From an uncultured Synergistales bacterium (GTDB taxonomy: Bacteria > Synergistota > Synergistia > Synergistales > Aminobacteriaceae), in contig CAJOMU010000011.1 of the NCBI GenBank assembly GCA_905235735.1, positions 1-54,730 of the forward strand: a stretch of 54,730 nucleotides of DNA, in the 5' to 3' direction. Numbering within the stretch: position 1 is the stretch's first letter; each line of letters opens with the position of its first letter. Positions 34,729 to 42,484 of the stretch are shown in pieces. The notes under the pieces were generated by a model. That model did no database searches. It saw only the letters and a list, made by a program, of their open reading frames with translations, and had not been told where the DNA came from. A program made the translations under genes and the position numbers.

Positions 34729-35732
34729 ACAGTTATTTGAAAAAAATGTTGTATGCCTTAACCAGCGCATACAGTCACAGAAAAGACTATGACAACCTGC
34801 AAAGCGATAAGCCTGTTGAGACAAATATCGGGAAGTTGTTTTCAATTTTTGCTTGGGGTCTGGACAAAGTACAGGAACAGGCAAACCTAATCAAGTTGTG
34901 GGACAACCTCGATTATGCAGAAGGAAAAGTGCTTGACCGTTACGGTGCGAACTTCGGTGTAAAACGCGGTGGTGCTTCAGACCTGCTTTACCGTTTATTT
35001 ATCAAGGTTAAGATGATTGCTCAGTTATCGAGCGGTGATGAAGATACAGTTATCAAAGCTGCTGCTGAGTTTCTTGGTGTTGATTATTCAGATATTTATT
35101 CTGAAGATGTATATCCGGCAAAGAAAAGGATTTATGTGGATTTTTCGCTCTTGTCTGATGAGCGAAAAGAGCTTATCGAACAGATCGCTTATGCCATTAA
35201 GAGGACGATTGCCGCAGGTGTTGGGTTCAGGCTTTATCTGCGAACATATCGAACTTATGTGATGCCTTTGCAAATAAGTCGAGGCAGTTTTACATATATA
35301 GTGGACATCGGAACAGATGCCGGAGCGAGGCGTACAAAAACCCTGCCTATGGATATGTTACATGCAGGTCGTGCATGGTCTCTGTTGCGCGGTGATATAC
35401 CTCCGAATGTTCCTAGAAATTATGAGCAGCCGTTCGAGGTTGCACATGGCGGTTTTTTCGAGCGGGGAATTAAGGGGTATTACTCAGACACGCAAGATGT
35501 TATTCAAAGCAATCTGGATATTTCACGTGGTGCAAATATTCAGCGTCAGTTTGAAACGTACATGCCTGATAGTCAGCAAGCTCACAATCTGGATGCAAAT
35601 GTTACTCATGGAGGTTTTTTAAGAAATGAAAGACAAGCCGCGCCATATGGCGACAAAAGGGTAATGAAAGGTAACACAGGTAATTCAGGAGCAATGTGCA
35701 TAACACGAATTAAGCCGCGAAGGATTGAATAA
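34725..35732 (+). CDS. tail protein I-like / YmfQ-like baseplate wedge protein
   Basis: 335 residues. Residues 1-190 show the wedge partner of gpJ: YLKKMLYALTSAYSHRKDYD, LWDNLDYAEGKVLDRYGANF, DEDTVIKAAAEFLGVDYSDI. The C-terminal half (THGGFLRNERQAAPYGDKRV and a similar earlier AHGGFFERGIKGYYSDTQDV) repeats an HGGF motif and is specific to this phage. The GTTACATGAAC overlap with the upstream gene suggests translational coupling. Confidence 0.75.
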   Translation: MNSYLKKMLYALTSAYSHRKDYDNLQSDKPVETNIGKLFSIFAWGLDKVQEQANLIKLWDNLDYAEGKVLDRYGANFGVKRGGASDLLYRLFIKVKMIAQLSSGDEDTVIKAAAEFLGVDYSDIYSEDVYPAKKRIYVDFSLLSDERKELIEQIAYAIKRTIAAGVGFRLYLRTYRTYVMPLQISRGSFTYIVDIGTDAGARRTKTLPMDMLHAGRAWSLLRGDIPPNVPRNYEQPFEVAHGGFFERGIKGYYSDTQDVIQSNLDISRGANIQRQFETYMPDSQQAHNLDANVTHGGFLRNERQAAPYGDKRVMKGNTGNSGAMCITRIKPRRIE

Positions 35733-35746
35733 AAGGAGTAGCGACA

Positions 35747-36742
35747 ATGGGAAATTTTGAAGACGGCTGCTATGGCAGTTTGCCCGGTATAGCTTTGATT
35801 GGAAAGGTCTTAGCAGGGAAGTGCAAGATGCACTATACCCGCGTGGCCGTAGGTAAAGGTACTATACCAGAGGGCAATAATCCTAAGACCATGACTGAAC
35901 CAGCTGGTTACGTCATGGACGCAAAAATCAGTGATATTGGTACACCGATTGACGGTGAGTGCCAAGTAACAGTGCAGATAAACAGCGCAGATGTGCAGAC
36001 GGGTTTTTACTGCACCAGCTTATTGCTTTATGCAGAAGACCCAGATTTGGGAGAAGTTCCGTATACCTATTTAGTTTTGGAGAGTGAACCTGAGTGGATT
36101 CGTCCGGCAAGCTCAATCGTAGGTAAATTAGCGACGTTCGACATCATTGCTGCGGTTGGAGATGTGGATGTTGTTTCAGCAGCTATTGACCCAGAGGCTT
36201 TCGCCACAATCCGAGCTGTTCAAAAATACATAAAAGAAGAGTTGGCCAAGTACCCTATCGGTGGGTACTACGGTACTTACATCGTTACTTTACCCGTTAG
36301 CGGTTGGATTCCGGCAAACGAAAATTCTCTAGATTATAAATTTGTGTGTGATGTTGAAGAGACGGATGCAACAGGTGCACTTGTACCTGTGGGTGGTTGT
36401 ATGCCGGGATACTTCAATATTGCAGATAGAGCAGGCATGATGAGCGGTTGTGAATCCCGTGAAGGGTATATCCGCTTTTATGCCAAGAGAGTGCCGGAAA
36501 AAGACATTATGGCCGCGATTACATTATTCAGTAAGGGCGGTGCGCCTACCACAGGTATTGGGCAAGGTCTTGAATACGGTACAGATGGAAGGCTGGCAGT
36601 AAAAGTAGGTAGCGGTCTTACCTTCGATAAACAAGATGCTGTTGTTGCTGATACGCAAAAGGTTATCACTGATAGCGATATGCTTGATGAAGATGCAACG
36701 GAGCAAGATTTGAAAAACATCTTGCTATCAGAAAACAGCTAG
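35747..36742 (+). CDS. tail fibre protein with N-terminal collar-type domain
   Basis: 331 residues with AAGGAG before the start. The N-terminal 160 residues resemble the tail-collar fibre domain (GIALIGKVLAGKCKMHYTRV, VTVQINSADVQTGFYCTSLL, YTYLVLESEPEWIRP). A short helix (FATIRAVQKYIKEELAKY) links to a variable beta domain (YYGTYIVTLPVSGWIPANEN), repeated in many fibres. It attaches to the wedge and is the first of the fibre genes. Confidence 0.75.
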   Translation: MGNFEDGCYGSLPGIALIGKVLAGKCKMHYTRVAVGKGTIPEGNNPKTMTEPAGYVMDAKISDIGTPIDGECQVTVQINSADVQTGFYCTSLLLYAEDPDLGEVPYTYLVLESEPEWIRPASSIVGKLATFDIIAAVGDVDVVSAAIDPEAFATIRAVQKYIKEELAKYPIGGYYGTYIVTLPVSGWIPANENSLDYKFVCDVEETDATGALVPVGGCMPGYFNIADRAGMMSGCESREGYIRFYAKRVPEKDIMAAITLFSKGGAPTTGIGQGLEYGTDGRLAVKVGSGLTFDKQDAVVADTQKVITDSDMLDEDATEQDLKNILLSENS

Positions 36743-36826
36743 TTATCAATAAGCTGGTTCTTTTTATGAAATGTAACGGCTCGCCATAGCCGAGACAGAA
36801 AAAACTTTTATAAGGAGGAAAAAATT

Positions 36827-37717
36827 ATGGCAAATCGTAACATTAGCACTAAAACTACTGCTGAACGTTTGGCTGCCTTGCTTAACAGCTTTTATGCCAA
36901 GAAGTCTGAAGTGGTAAACAGCCTCGGAGCTACTGCGAACAGAGGTATCGAAATAGGTGGTACGAACACAGCACCCACTGTTGGTATTAAGCTCTCTGTC
37001 AAGGCAAACAACGACCTCAGCTTTGCAACAGGTGATGGTGAAGACGGCGGTCTGTATTTCCATCAAGCAGCTGCTCCTACGATAAATGTCGCAGAAAAAG
37101 CTACTCCGAACACTGGTTACTTAAAGAGCTATCAGGTAACAGTCGATAACGTCGCGGTTGGCGTTGACATTGACATTCCGAAAGACTTTCTTGTTAAGAG
37201 TGCTACATCAAGCACTGTTACTGCGGCAGATAAGGAAGCAGGCGGCAAATTTGCTGATGACAGCAATTACAATGTCGGAGATGCATATCTTGATTTCGTG
37301 ATTAACGTGAAATCAGGCTCTGCAAGTGATGAGCATATTTATGTAAATGTTACAAACCTTGTCGATGTTTATCACAACGGCAACGGTTTGAACCTTGATA
37401 CCGCGACTAACACATTCAGTATCAAGATTGACGTAAATAATGCTAATGGTCTCACTACGACATCTGCGGGGTTGCAGTTGAATCTCGCTTCTGCATCCGC
37501 TAATGGCGCAATGAGTTCTTCGGATTTCACAAAGCTGGCTGGTATCAGCGAACAGGCAAATAAGGTCGAGTCTTCCGCAACTAATGGCAACATTAAAATT
37601 GATGGTGCTGAAACTACAGTCTATGTATTGCCAAATACTGTCGTGCATGAGAATGACATCAGCGATTACACAGAAGCTGAGTTGCGCGAGCTGCTTGGGT
37701 TGCCTGCTGCTGAGTAG
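36827..37717 (+). CDS. tail fibre / receptor-region structural protein
   Basis: 296 residues, start with AAGGAGG. The N-terminus is helical (TTAERLAALLNSFYAKKSEV), followed by strand repeats rich in Asn, Thr and Ala (VGIKLSVKANNDLSFATGDG, NGLNLDTATNTFSIKIDVNN) and an NGAMSSSDFTKLAGIS motif often seen in phage fibre shafts. The last 20 residues (YTEAELRELLGLPAAE) are helical. The upstream 84-bp gap has a small hairpin (CGGCT/AGCCG). Confidence 0.65.
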   Translation: MANRNISTKTTAERLAALLNSFYAKKSEVVNSLGATANRGIEIGGTNTAPTVGIKLSVKANNDLSFATGDGEDGGLYFHQAAAPTINVAEKATPNTGYLKSYQVTVDNVAVGVDIDIPKDFLVKSATSSTVTAADKEAGGKFADDSNYNVGDAYLDFVINVKSGSASDEHIYVNVTNLVDVYHNGNGLNLDTATNTFSIKIDVNNANGLTTTSAGLQLNLASASANGAMSSSDFTKLAGISEQANKVESSATNGNIKIDGAETTVYVLPNTVVHENDISDYTEAELRELLGLPAAE

Positions 37718-37737
37718 TTCAAATGAGGATGCAAAAC

Positions 37738-37917
37738 ATGACGATTAAACTTCCACTTGCGCGTAGTTTTGCGTCCCTCTGTGATTTCATTGCTACCCTC
37801 CATGACGGTTTGGAAATCGTTGCGGAGGGGGCAACGAATAATGAAACAGCGATTGACAATCTCCGTACTGCGATAATAGAGGACACGGTTTCCATTAAAC
37901 AAAATAGTGAGGCGTAA
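37738..37917 (+). CDS. small tail-associated protein, paralog of the next gene
   Basis: About 59 residues (MTIKLPLARSFASLCDFIAT, then LHDGLEIVAEGATNNETAID). It is similar to the N-terminal half of the next gene (KLPLASFGFKFLCNFIGLLN). I use ATG 37738; ATG 37723 is in frame but poorly spaced. It may be a short trimer-forming or fibre-attaching protein. Function unknown. Confidence 0.6.
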   Translation: MTIKLPLARSFASLCDFIATLHDGLEIVAEGATNNETAIDNLRTAIIEDTVSIKQNSEA

Positions 37918-37919
37918 TT

Positions 37920-38171
37920 ATGGCTACATCAAAAAATATTAAGCTCCCTCTTGCTTCATTTGGTTTCAAGTTCCTGTGCAACTTCATCGGTTTGCTTAAT
38001 TCCGGATTAGGTGTTGTAGCGCAGGATGTTGATGACAATGCAGCGGAAATAACCGCTCTCACGAATGAAATTATTGCGGGAGAAGTTAAGGCTCAACTCT
38101 CTACGCAAAATGGCACCGAGCTTACTACACAGGGCGGTGTAGAAATTTTCGCAATAAGAATTTTTAGTTAA
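37920..38171 (+). CDS. small tail-associated protein, second paralog
   Basis: 83 residues. The N-terminal half copies the preceding gene; the C-terminal half (IIAGEVKAQLSTQNGTELTT, then GGVEIFAI) resembles a repeat unit found three times in the following gene. It starts 2 bases after the upstream stop. So it bridges two module types in this fibre cluster. Function unknown. Confidence 0.6.
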   Translation: MATSKNIKLPLASFGFKFLCNFIGLLNSGLGVVAQDVDDNAAEITALTNEIIAGEVKAQLSTQNGTELTTQGGVEIFAIRIFS

Positions 38172-38183
38172 AGAGGTGTGAAT

Positions 38184-38777
38184 ATGGCATATGGTGCTTT
38201 TAATACTGGCAGCGGTGCAAGTACCTATGATCTTGATCTGCTGGCTGCCGGAGTTATCAACGGCTGTGTAAACGCCCCACTGACTACGACAGATGAAGAT
38301 GTTATTGCTACACGAAACGGCAAGCAGATTGTTGCGTATACTGCTCGGCTACAGAAAAAGTCTGATGATGATTCAGCAGTTACCTCCGCAGTTGCAGGCT
38401 TAGTTCGTATGATAGAGGCATTTCGCAGTGAAGCACTTGTCGAGAGGCGAACTCTTGCGGCTGACATAATACGTGGAATTGTCTCTGCACCCCTCATGAC
38501 AGCAGATGAAAATTTAATCTGTCTTACTAACGGAGAGCCGTTATTCGCTTATCAGGTCAGAGAGGATGAAAAATCCTACGCGGATATGGCAATCATGAAA
38601 ACCTTTGCAGAACTTTCCGCAACTGTAGAGCAATATCAGGTTCAGAATTTGGCTGCGATGCAGTCCCTCATTACCGGCCTTATGTCAGGGCAGCTTGCCA
38701 TTCCGATGGCGAACGGTGAAGGGACAGCTGTTATTACCCGTAAGGGTGTAGATATTGCGGCAGTAAAAAATTTATAG
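38184..38777 (+). CDS. tail-associated protein with three internal repeats
   Basis: 197 residues from ATG 38184 (AGAGG 7 bases upstream). Three similar segments are visible: ING-VNAPLTTTDEDVIATRNGKQIVAY, IRG-VSAPLMTADENLICLTNGEPLFAY (given in part) and ITGLMSGQLAIP...GTAVITRKGVDIAAV. Helical linkers separate them. It directly precedes the DGR target gene and may anchor that protein to the tail. No family recognised. Confidence 0.6.
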   Translation: MAYGAFNTGSGASTYDLDLLAAGVINGCVNAPLTTTDEDVIATRNGKQIVAYTARLQKKSDDDSAVTSAVAGLVRMIEAFRSEALVERRTLAADIIRGIVSAPLMTADENLICLTNGEPLFAYQVREDEKSYADMAIMKTFAELSATVEQYQVQNLAAMQSLITGLMSGQLAIPMANGEGTAVITRKGVDIAAVKNL

Positions 38778-38790
38778 GAGGAATAGCTAT

Positions 38791-39675
38791 ATGATTAAAA
38801 CTAACGAACTCCCGAACATTACGGGTTTCAAGAAGACTGACGGCTTCATCGTTGACGCCTCGACAGGTACAGGGCGGCTCACTGGCGACAACGCCGCTGA
38901 GTTCATGAAGGAGTATTTTTTGCAGGGTGGCGTGCCTTATGGCAAGGAATTAATCGAGAGCTGGGCAAGCCTTAACGGACGCATTCGTGCCGGAGATTTC
39001 AGCGGCCTTCATATCGGAGACTTCAAGACAATCACACTCACCACAGGTGAAGTTGTCGTAATGGAGCTTGCGGGCATTGACCAGTATTACAAGTGCGGAG
39101 ATGCACAGATTGGCCATCATGCTGACTTTATCAGCCGTGACTGCTTACAGGGCGGTCGTCGTATGAACGAGGCGGACAACAATAACGGCACAGAAGCTGA
39201 AAAATCCCCGTGGCTTGCGTCCGAGCTGTATCAGGTACTGAACGATGAGACAACAGGCATTTACGCAAAACTTCCCAGCGACCTCAAACCATACATCATT
39301 ACGAAGAGGGCACTACTTGAGGAGCGTTATTCATCTGCCGGAGCGGTTGCCGGTGATACTGGTTGGGCATGGAAAAATGCAGGTAAGCTCTGGCTTCCGA
39401 CTGAGGTTGAGGTTTTCGGACACAGCACTTGGAGTGAACCGGGATATAGCACAGGCGGCGGTGGATGCAATCTTCAGTACCCGATTTTCGCAGGCGGTGC
39501 AAAACACATAATCAAGGGTGACGGTAACGGTGGTTCCCGCTGCCACTGGTGGGAGGCGTCTGCTCATCGGGCGAGTTCCGCGTACTTCTGCCTCGTCAAC
39601 CACAGCGGCGACGCCAACTCCATCTATGCCAGCTACATCGGCGTTCGCGCGCCCCTCTGCTTCCGAATCGGTTAA
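38791..39675 (+). CDS. DGR-diversified C-type-lectin-like tail protein (target protein)
   Basis: 294 residues, AGGAGG before the ATG. The N-terminal 150 residues hold LTTGEVVVMELAGIDQYYKC and HADFISRDCLQGGRRMNEAD; then comes a CLec/formylglycine-enzyme-like fold of the DUF6273 kind (WLASELYQVLNDETTGIYAK, LWLPTEVEVFG, GDGNGGSRCHWWEASAHRAS, VRAPLCFRIG). Residues about 248-291 are encoded by the variable repeat. They have many residues at positions where the template gives Asn (AAC/AAT). The protein should sit at the tail tip or fibre and bind host receptors, with diversity created at those sites. It is the only target gene I see in the window. Confidence 0.9.
   Translation: MIKTNELPNITGFKKTDGFIVDASTGTGRLTGDNAAEFMKEYFLQGGVPYGKELIESWASLNGRIRAGDFSGLHIGDFKTITLTTGEVVVMELAGIDQYYKCGDAQIGHHADFISRDCLQGGRRMNEADNNNGTEAEKSPWLASELYQVLNDETTGIYAKLPSDLKPYIITKRALLEERYSSAGAVAGDTGWAWKNAGKLWLPTEVEVFGHSTWSEPGYSTGGGGCNLQYPIFAGGAKHIIKGDGNGGSRCHWWEASAHRASSAYFCLVNHSGDANSIYASYIGVRAPLCFRIG
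39533..39664 (+). repeat. DGR variable repeat (VR)
   Basis: 132 bp at the 3' end of the target gene, aligned without gaps to 40202-40333. I count 20 mismatches. In 19 the template has A and the VR has C, G or T; one (39641, VR T against template C) is not at an adenine. One of the 19 is the final A at 40329 (VR C), which lies past the conversion boundary I propose. The 14-bp run CGCGCGCCCCTCTG near the end is identical and is the likely initiation-of-mutagenic-homing core. Confidence 0.95.
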
Positions 39676-39686
39676 TCGACTATCTC

Positions 39687-39705
39687 CCGCCCCCATGTGG
39701 GGCGG
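39687..39705 (+). other. hairpin downstream of the VR
   Basis: CCGCCCC pairs with GGGGCGG (7 bp) around a CATGT loop, 22 bp after the VR and 11 bp after the target stop. A GC hairpin at this place is known to help retrohoming in the Bordetella phage DGR. No T-tract follows, so it is not a standard terminator. Confidence 0.75.
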
Positions 39706-39747
39706 TATAGTAGCCTAACGTGAGCGGAATTAAGGAGCTGAATAACT

Positions 39748-40164
39748 TTGAGTGTACTGAAACGAAATCGCAGTGAGAGTCATCTGGAGTTCTACCATAC
39801 CGCGACAATAATACGTTCCGATTTGACCCGCTTTGTGATGAATGAAAAGATTGTACCGAAGCGGTGGAGACCTGTGTTTACGTTTCCGATGATAGAACGT
39901 ATAAACCGCTTAATGGATAACATAACAGCAGCGAACACGATTTATCCGCAGAATCTTCGTGAAGCTGAAACGCGCAGGGATTACCAGACTGCTGCTATCA
40001 TAACTGTTGAGCAGATTTTTCAGCTCCTTCAATTCTTGCTCGATACGTTACCGATTGATCCTGATAAATTTCAGGCCGTGACAGAGATGCTTGTTAAGGA
40101 AAGTGCTTTGCTTCGCGGTTGGAGAAAAGCAGATTATAAGTTCATAACACAATTTCAGAATTAA
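39748..40164 (+). CDS. avd: DGR accessory variability determinant (Avd)
   Basis: 138 residues from TTG 39748 (AAGGAG upstream). The sequence is mainly helical and basic: HLEFYHTATIIRSDLTRFVM, NEKIVPKRWRPVFTFPMIER, TAAIITVEQIFQLLQFLLDT, KESALLRGWRKADYKFI. Four helices of this pattern form the Avd barrel, a pentamer that binds the RT and template RNA. Its place between target and template repeat is the standard order. Confidence 0.88.
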   Translation: MSVLKRNRSESHLEFYHTATIIRSDLTRFVMNEKIVPKRWRPVFTFPMIERINRLMDNITAANTIYPQNLREAETRRDYQTAAIITVEQIFQLLQFLLDTLPIDPDKFQAVTEMLVKESALLRGWRKADYKFITQFQN

Positions 40165-40201
40165 ATTTTTATCGGTTATGCGCTGTATTTTTGCTGGTTT
40201 A

Positions 40202-40333
40202 GTTCCCGCTGCAACTGGTGGGAGGCATCTGCTAATCGGACGAATTCCACGAACTTCTGCAACGTCAACAACAACGGCAACGCCAACAACAACAATGCCA
40301 GCAACACCGGCATTCGCGCGCCCCTCTGATTCC
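40202..40333 (+). ncRNA. DGR template repeat (TR) RNA
   Basis: 132-bp copy of the VR lying between avd and the RT gene. It is rich in AAC/AAT triplets placed at target codons, which is the usual design for adenine-directed diversity. Just after it, CAGCC-TGAA-GGCTG (40338-40351) forms a small hairpin, and the run to the RT gene (to 40574) has no ORF and probably belongs to the functional RNA. Transcript ends cannot be read from sequence. Confidence 0.93.
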
Positions 40334-40574
40334 ATGTCAGCCTGAAGGCTGGGCCAGACCAAGTAAGTCCTTGAGACTGAAAGCCGTGCCAATTCTTGAA
40401 TTATGGAAGGAGCGCATGACCGTCCCGAAAGGGTAAATATGCCTCGTGATGTAATTGGGCGGACGCTTTCGTGCTTGGTCAAGGGTTCTGTGCAGATTAC
40501 CTTGATTTCAGGCCCAGTATTGCTATGCGGCTATGCAAAGATGCACTCGCCTTTGTTGAGAGGGGAATCTCAGC

Positions 40575-41918
40575 ATGAGGCGATTTGCCGTACACGTGGC
40601 TTTTTCATACAAGGAGGCAATTTTAATCGTGACATCCCTTGAACGGCGGCGCGAAGGTAGATACCAACGCAAAAAAGCCGTAAGAGAAGCTAAGAAAAGC
40701 AAGCGGTATGCAGAGTACAACAACTTTCACAATATCACGTGTTACCGCTCGCTTTATCAGGCAAACAAGAAGTCCATGCGAAATGTCTCATGGAAAGCAA
40801 GTGTTCAGAGATACCAAATGAATCTCCTCCGTAACATGGAACGGGCGCGTTATTCATTGGAGCATGGAAAAGATATTACTAAGGGCTTTGTGGAGTTTGA
40901 CATCATGGAGCGCGGGCGACTTCGCCACATTCGCAGTATTCATTATTCCGAGCGGATTGTTCAGCGGTCAACTTGCGATAATTCTCTCGTGCCTATGCTG
41001 CGCCGAAGTTTAATTTATGACAACGGTGCGTGTTTGGAGAACAAGGGTGTAGACCAAGCACTAGACAGATTGACAGCACACCTTCAGCAGTTTTATCGTG
41101 CTAACGGATTTTCTAACGAAGGGTATGCGTTGGTGTTTGATTTTTCGGGGTTCTTCGACAATATTTTGCATAGTTACTGTTTTGAGATTTACAGGAATGT
41201 TTATACAGACAAGCAAATTTTGTGGCTGCTGACCTGCTTTATTTTACCATTCGGACACCCTAACAGCACAGTGGCGTATAAGCGCATACGGCGTGATAAT
41301 GTAATGGACGGCTACACAGGTATTAGCCTCGGCTTAGGTAGCCAAATTTCCCAAATCACCGCTGTAACCTATCCGTCAGCCATAGATCACTTTATCAAAG
41401 AATGGATGCGCATTCAATTTTATGGGCGTTATATGGATGACGGGTACATGTTATTCAAAACGAAGTCAGAAGCTAAGAATGCTCTCCGTATTTTAGAGAA
41501 GCTGTGTTTTACCCTGAGTATCAAGCTGAACATGAGGAAGACGCAGATTATAAAACTGCGGAACGGCATACGCTTTCTTAAAGTACGGTTGAGATTAACC
41601 GAGACGGGCAAAGTTAAGCGTCGAATGACCCGTAAAAGCATTACGCGACAGCGGCGCAAGCTGAAGAAATTTGCAACGATGGTCGCCGCCAAAAAGATGA
41701 CCGTTCAGGAGGCTGCTAATTCTTATGCCTCGTGGAAGGGTTACGCAATCCATCGCGGTGGGTACATGGCCACAAAGAAGATGGACAATCAATTTAGGAC
41801 ACTGTTCGGAGTGAAAGCTCCAGAGTGTAATACAAGAAAACGGAGGAAAAAATTATGTCAAAGAACACAACAACAAAGGAAACAACAACCGAGAGTGTTG
41901 CAACTGAAAACGGTATAA
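40575..41918 (+). CDS. DGR reverse transcriptase
   Basis: 447 residues. RT motifs in order: YALVFDFSGFFDNIL (catalytic Asp 189), the DGR-type SLGLGSQISQ (251-260) that replaces QGxxSP, and YMDD (286-289). The N-terminus is basic (RRREGRYQRKKAVREAKKSK) and the C-terminus very basic (RKRRKKLCQRTQQQRKQQPR). A second start, GTG 40629, has AAGGAGG 11 bases upstream. It copies the TR RNA with random bases opposite adenine and gives the product that replaces the VR. The 3' end overlaps the next gene by 64 bp in another frame. Confidence 0.93.
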   Translation: MRRFAVHVAFSYKEAILIVTSLERRREGRYQRKKAVREAKKSKRYAEYNNFHNITCYRSLYQANKKSMRNVSWKASVQRYQMNLLRNMERARYSLEHGKDITKGFVEFDIMERGRLRHIRSIHYSERIVQRSTCDNSLVPMLRRSLIYDNGACLENKGVDQALDRLTAHLQQFYRANGFSNEGYALVFDFSGFFDNILHSYCFEIYRNVYTDKQILWLLTCFILPFGHPNSTVAYKRIRRDNVMDGYTGISLGLGSQISQITAVTYPSAIDHFIKEWMRIQFYGRYMDDGYMLFKTKSEAKNALRILEKLCFTLSIKLNMRKTQIIKLRNGIRFLKVRLRLTETGKVKRRMTRKSITRQRRKLKKFATMVAAKKMTVQEAANSYASWKGYAIHRGGYMATKKMDNQFRTLFGVKAPECNTRKRRKKLCQRTQQQRKQQPRVLQLKTV

Positions 41919-42079
41919 CCCGCAGTCAGGAAATTGCCGCCGTCATCAACGCGAAGTACAGTATTGATGATCAGATTGCGCTGTTACGTCAGAGGGATAC
42001 GAAGCCTGAAGAATGGTCAGCGTTCAATGCTTTCTGCGAGGAAGTCAAATCGAAGATTCCAGCGAGGGACGCTGAGTAG
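41855..42079 (+). CDS. small phage protein overlapping the RT end
   Basis: 74 residues from ATG 41855, preceded by GGAGG and 8 bases. Thr/Glu-rich N-terminus (SKNTTTKETTTESVATENGI), then a helical part (RSQEIAAVINAKYSIDDQIA, LLRQRDTKPEEWSAFNAFCE). Not recognised. The strong SD and clean frame support it even though 64 bp lie inside the RT gene. It is followed by a terminator. Confidence 0.65.
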   Translation: MSKNTTTKETTTESVATENGITRSQEIAAVINAKYSIDDQIALLRQRDTKPEEWSAFNAFCEEVKSKIPARDAE

Positions 42080-42095
42080 GTTAGCCGACAGACAA

Positions 42096-42134
42096 GGCAG
42101 CTATCATCTGTGAAAACGGTAGCTGCCGTTTTTT
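42096..42134 (+). terminator. rho-independent terminator after the DGR block
   Basis: GGCAGCTA (42096-42103) pairs perfectly with TAGCTGCC (42120-42127), then G and T6. It ends the tail/DGR transcript before the lysis genes. Confidence 0.9.
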
Positions 42135-42161
42135 ATGTTTGTTTTGCAAGGAGGAATTGCG

Positions 42162-42473
42162 ATGTTAGAGAAGATTAAGTTATGGGCTGTTGAACAAGCA
42201 CTCTGGGCAGAAAAGAATATGAAAGGCAAGACAGGCAAGGAGAAAAGGGATGCAGTAATTCAGAAGCTGGATGACATGATAAAGCTGCCGCCACTCCTTG
42301 AACCTTTTGACGGGCCAATCATAGGTTTCTTCGTGGACTTGGCCGTATCAAAGCTGAATGCAGTTATTGGTCATAAATTCGGTGAAGCAAAAGTTACCGA
42401 AGAACAGGAACATGAAATCGCGAAAGAGTTAGACGTTTCGGATGAAATGGCTGAAAGTTTAAACAATAAATAG
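42162..42473 (+). CDS. small amphipathic phage protein before the lysis genes
   Basis: 103 residues from ATG 42162 (AAGGAGG, 7 bases). Starts MLEKIKLWAVEQALWAEKNM; then KGKTGKEKRDAVIQKLDDMI, PLLEPFDGPIIGFFVDLAVS and an acidic helical end. Faint likeness to the soluble part of LLH-type holins, but without a clear membrane segment. A role in lysis is a guess from position. Confidence 0.55.
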   Translation: MLEKIKLWAVEQALWAEKNMKGKTGKEKRDAVIQKLDDMIKLPPLLEPFDGPIIGFFVDLAVSKLNAVIGHKFGEAKVTEEQEHEIAKELDVSDEMAESLNNK

Positions 42474-42484
42474 GAGGTGTAAAT

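Noticed and set aside
39245-39511. Second plus-strand frame inside the DGR target, and a possible second VR
   Set aside because: The alternative frame has no SD and is a shadow; by eye no other stretch in the window matches the TR.
40575-41918. RT as retron or group II intron
   Set aside because: No intron RNA domains or msr/msd next to it, whereas Avd, TR and VR are all present and the motif SQ replaces QG; DGR is the fitting class.
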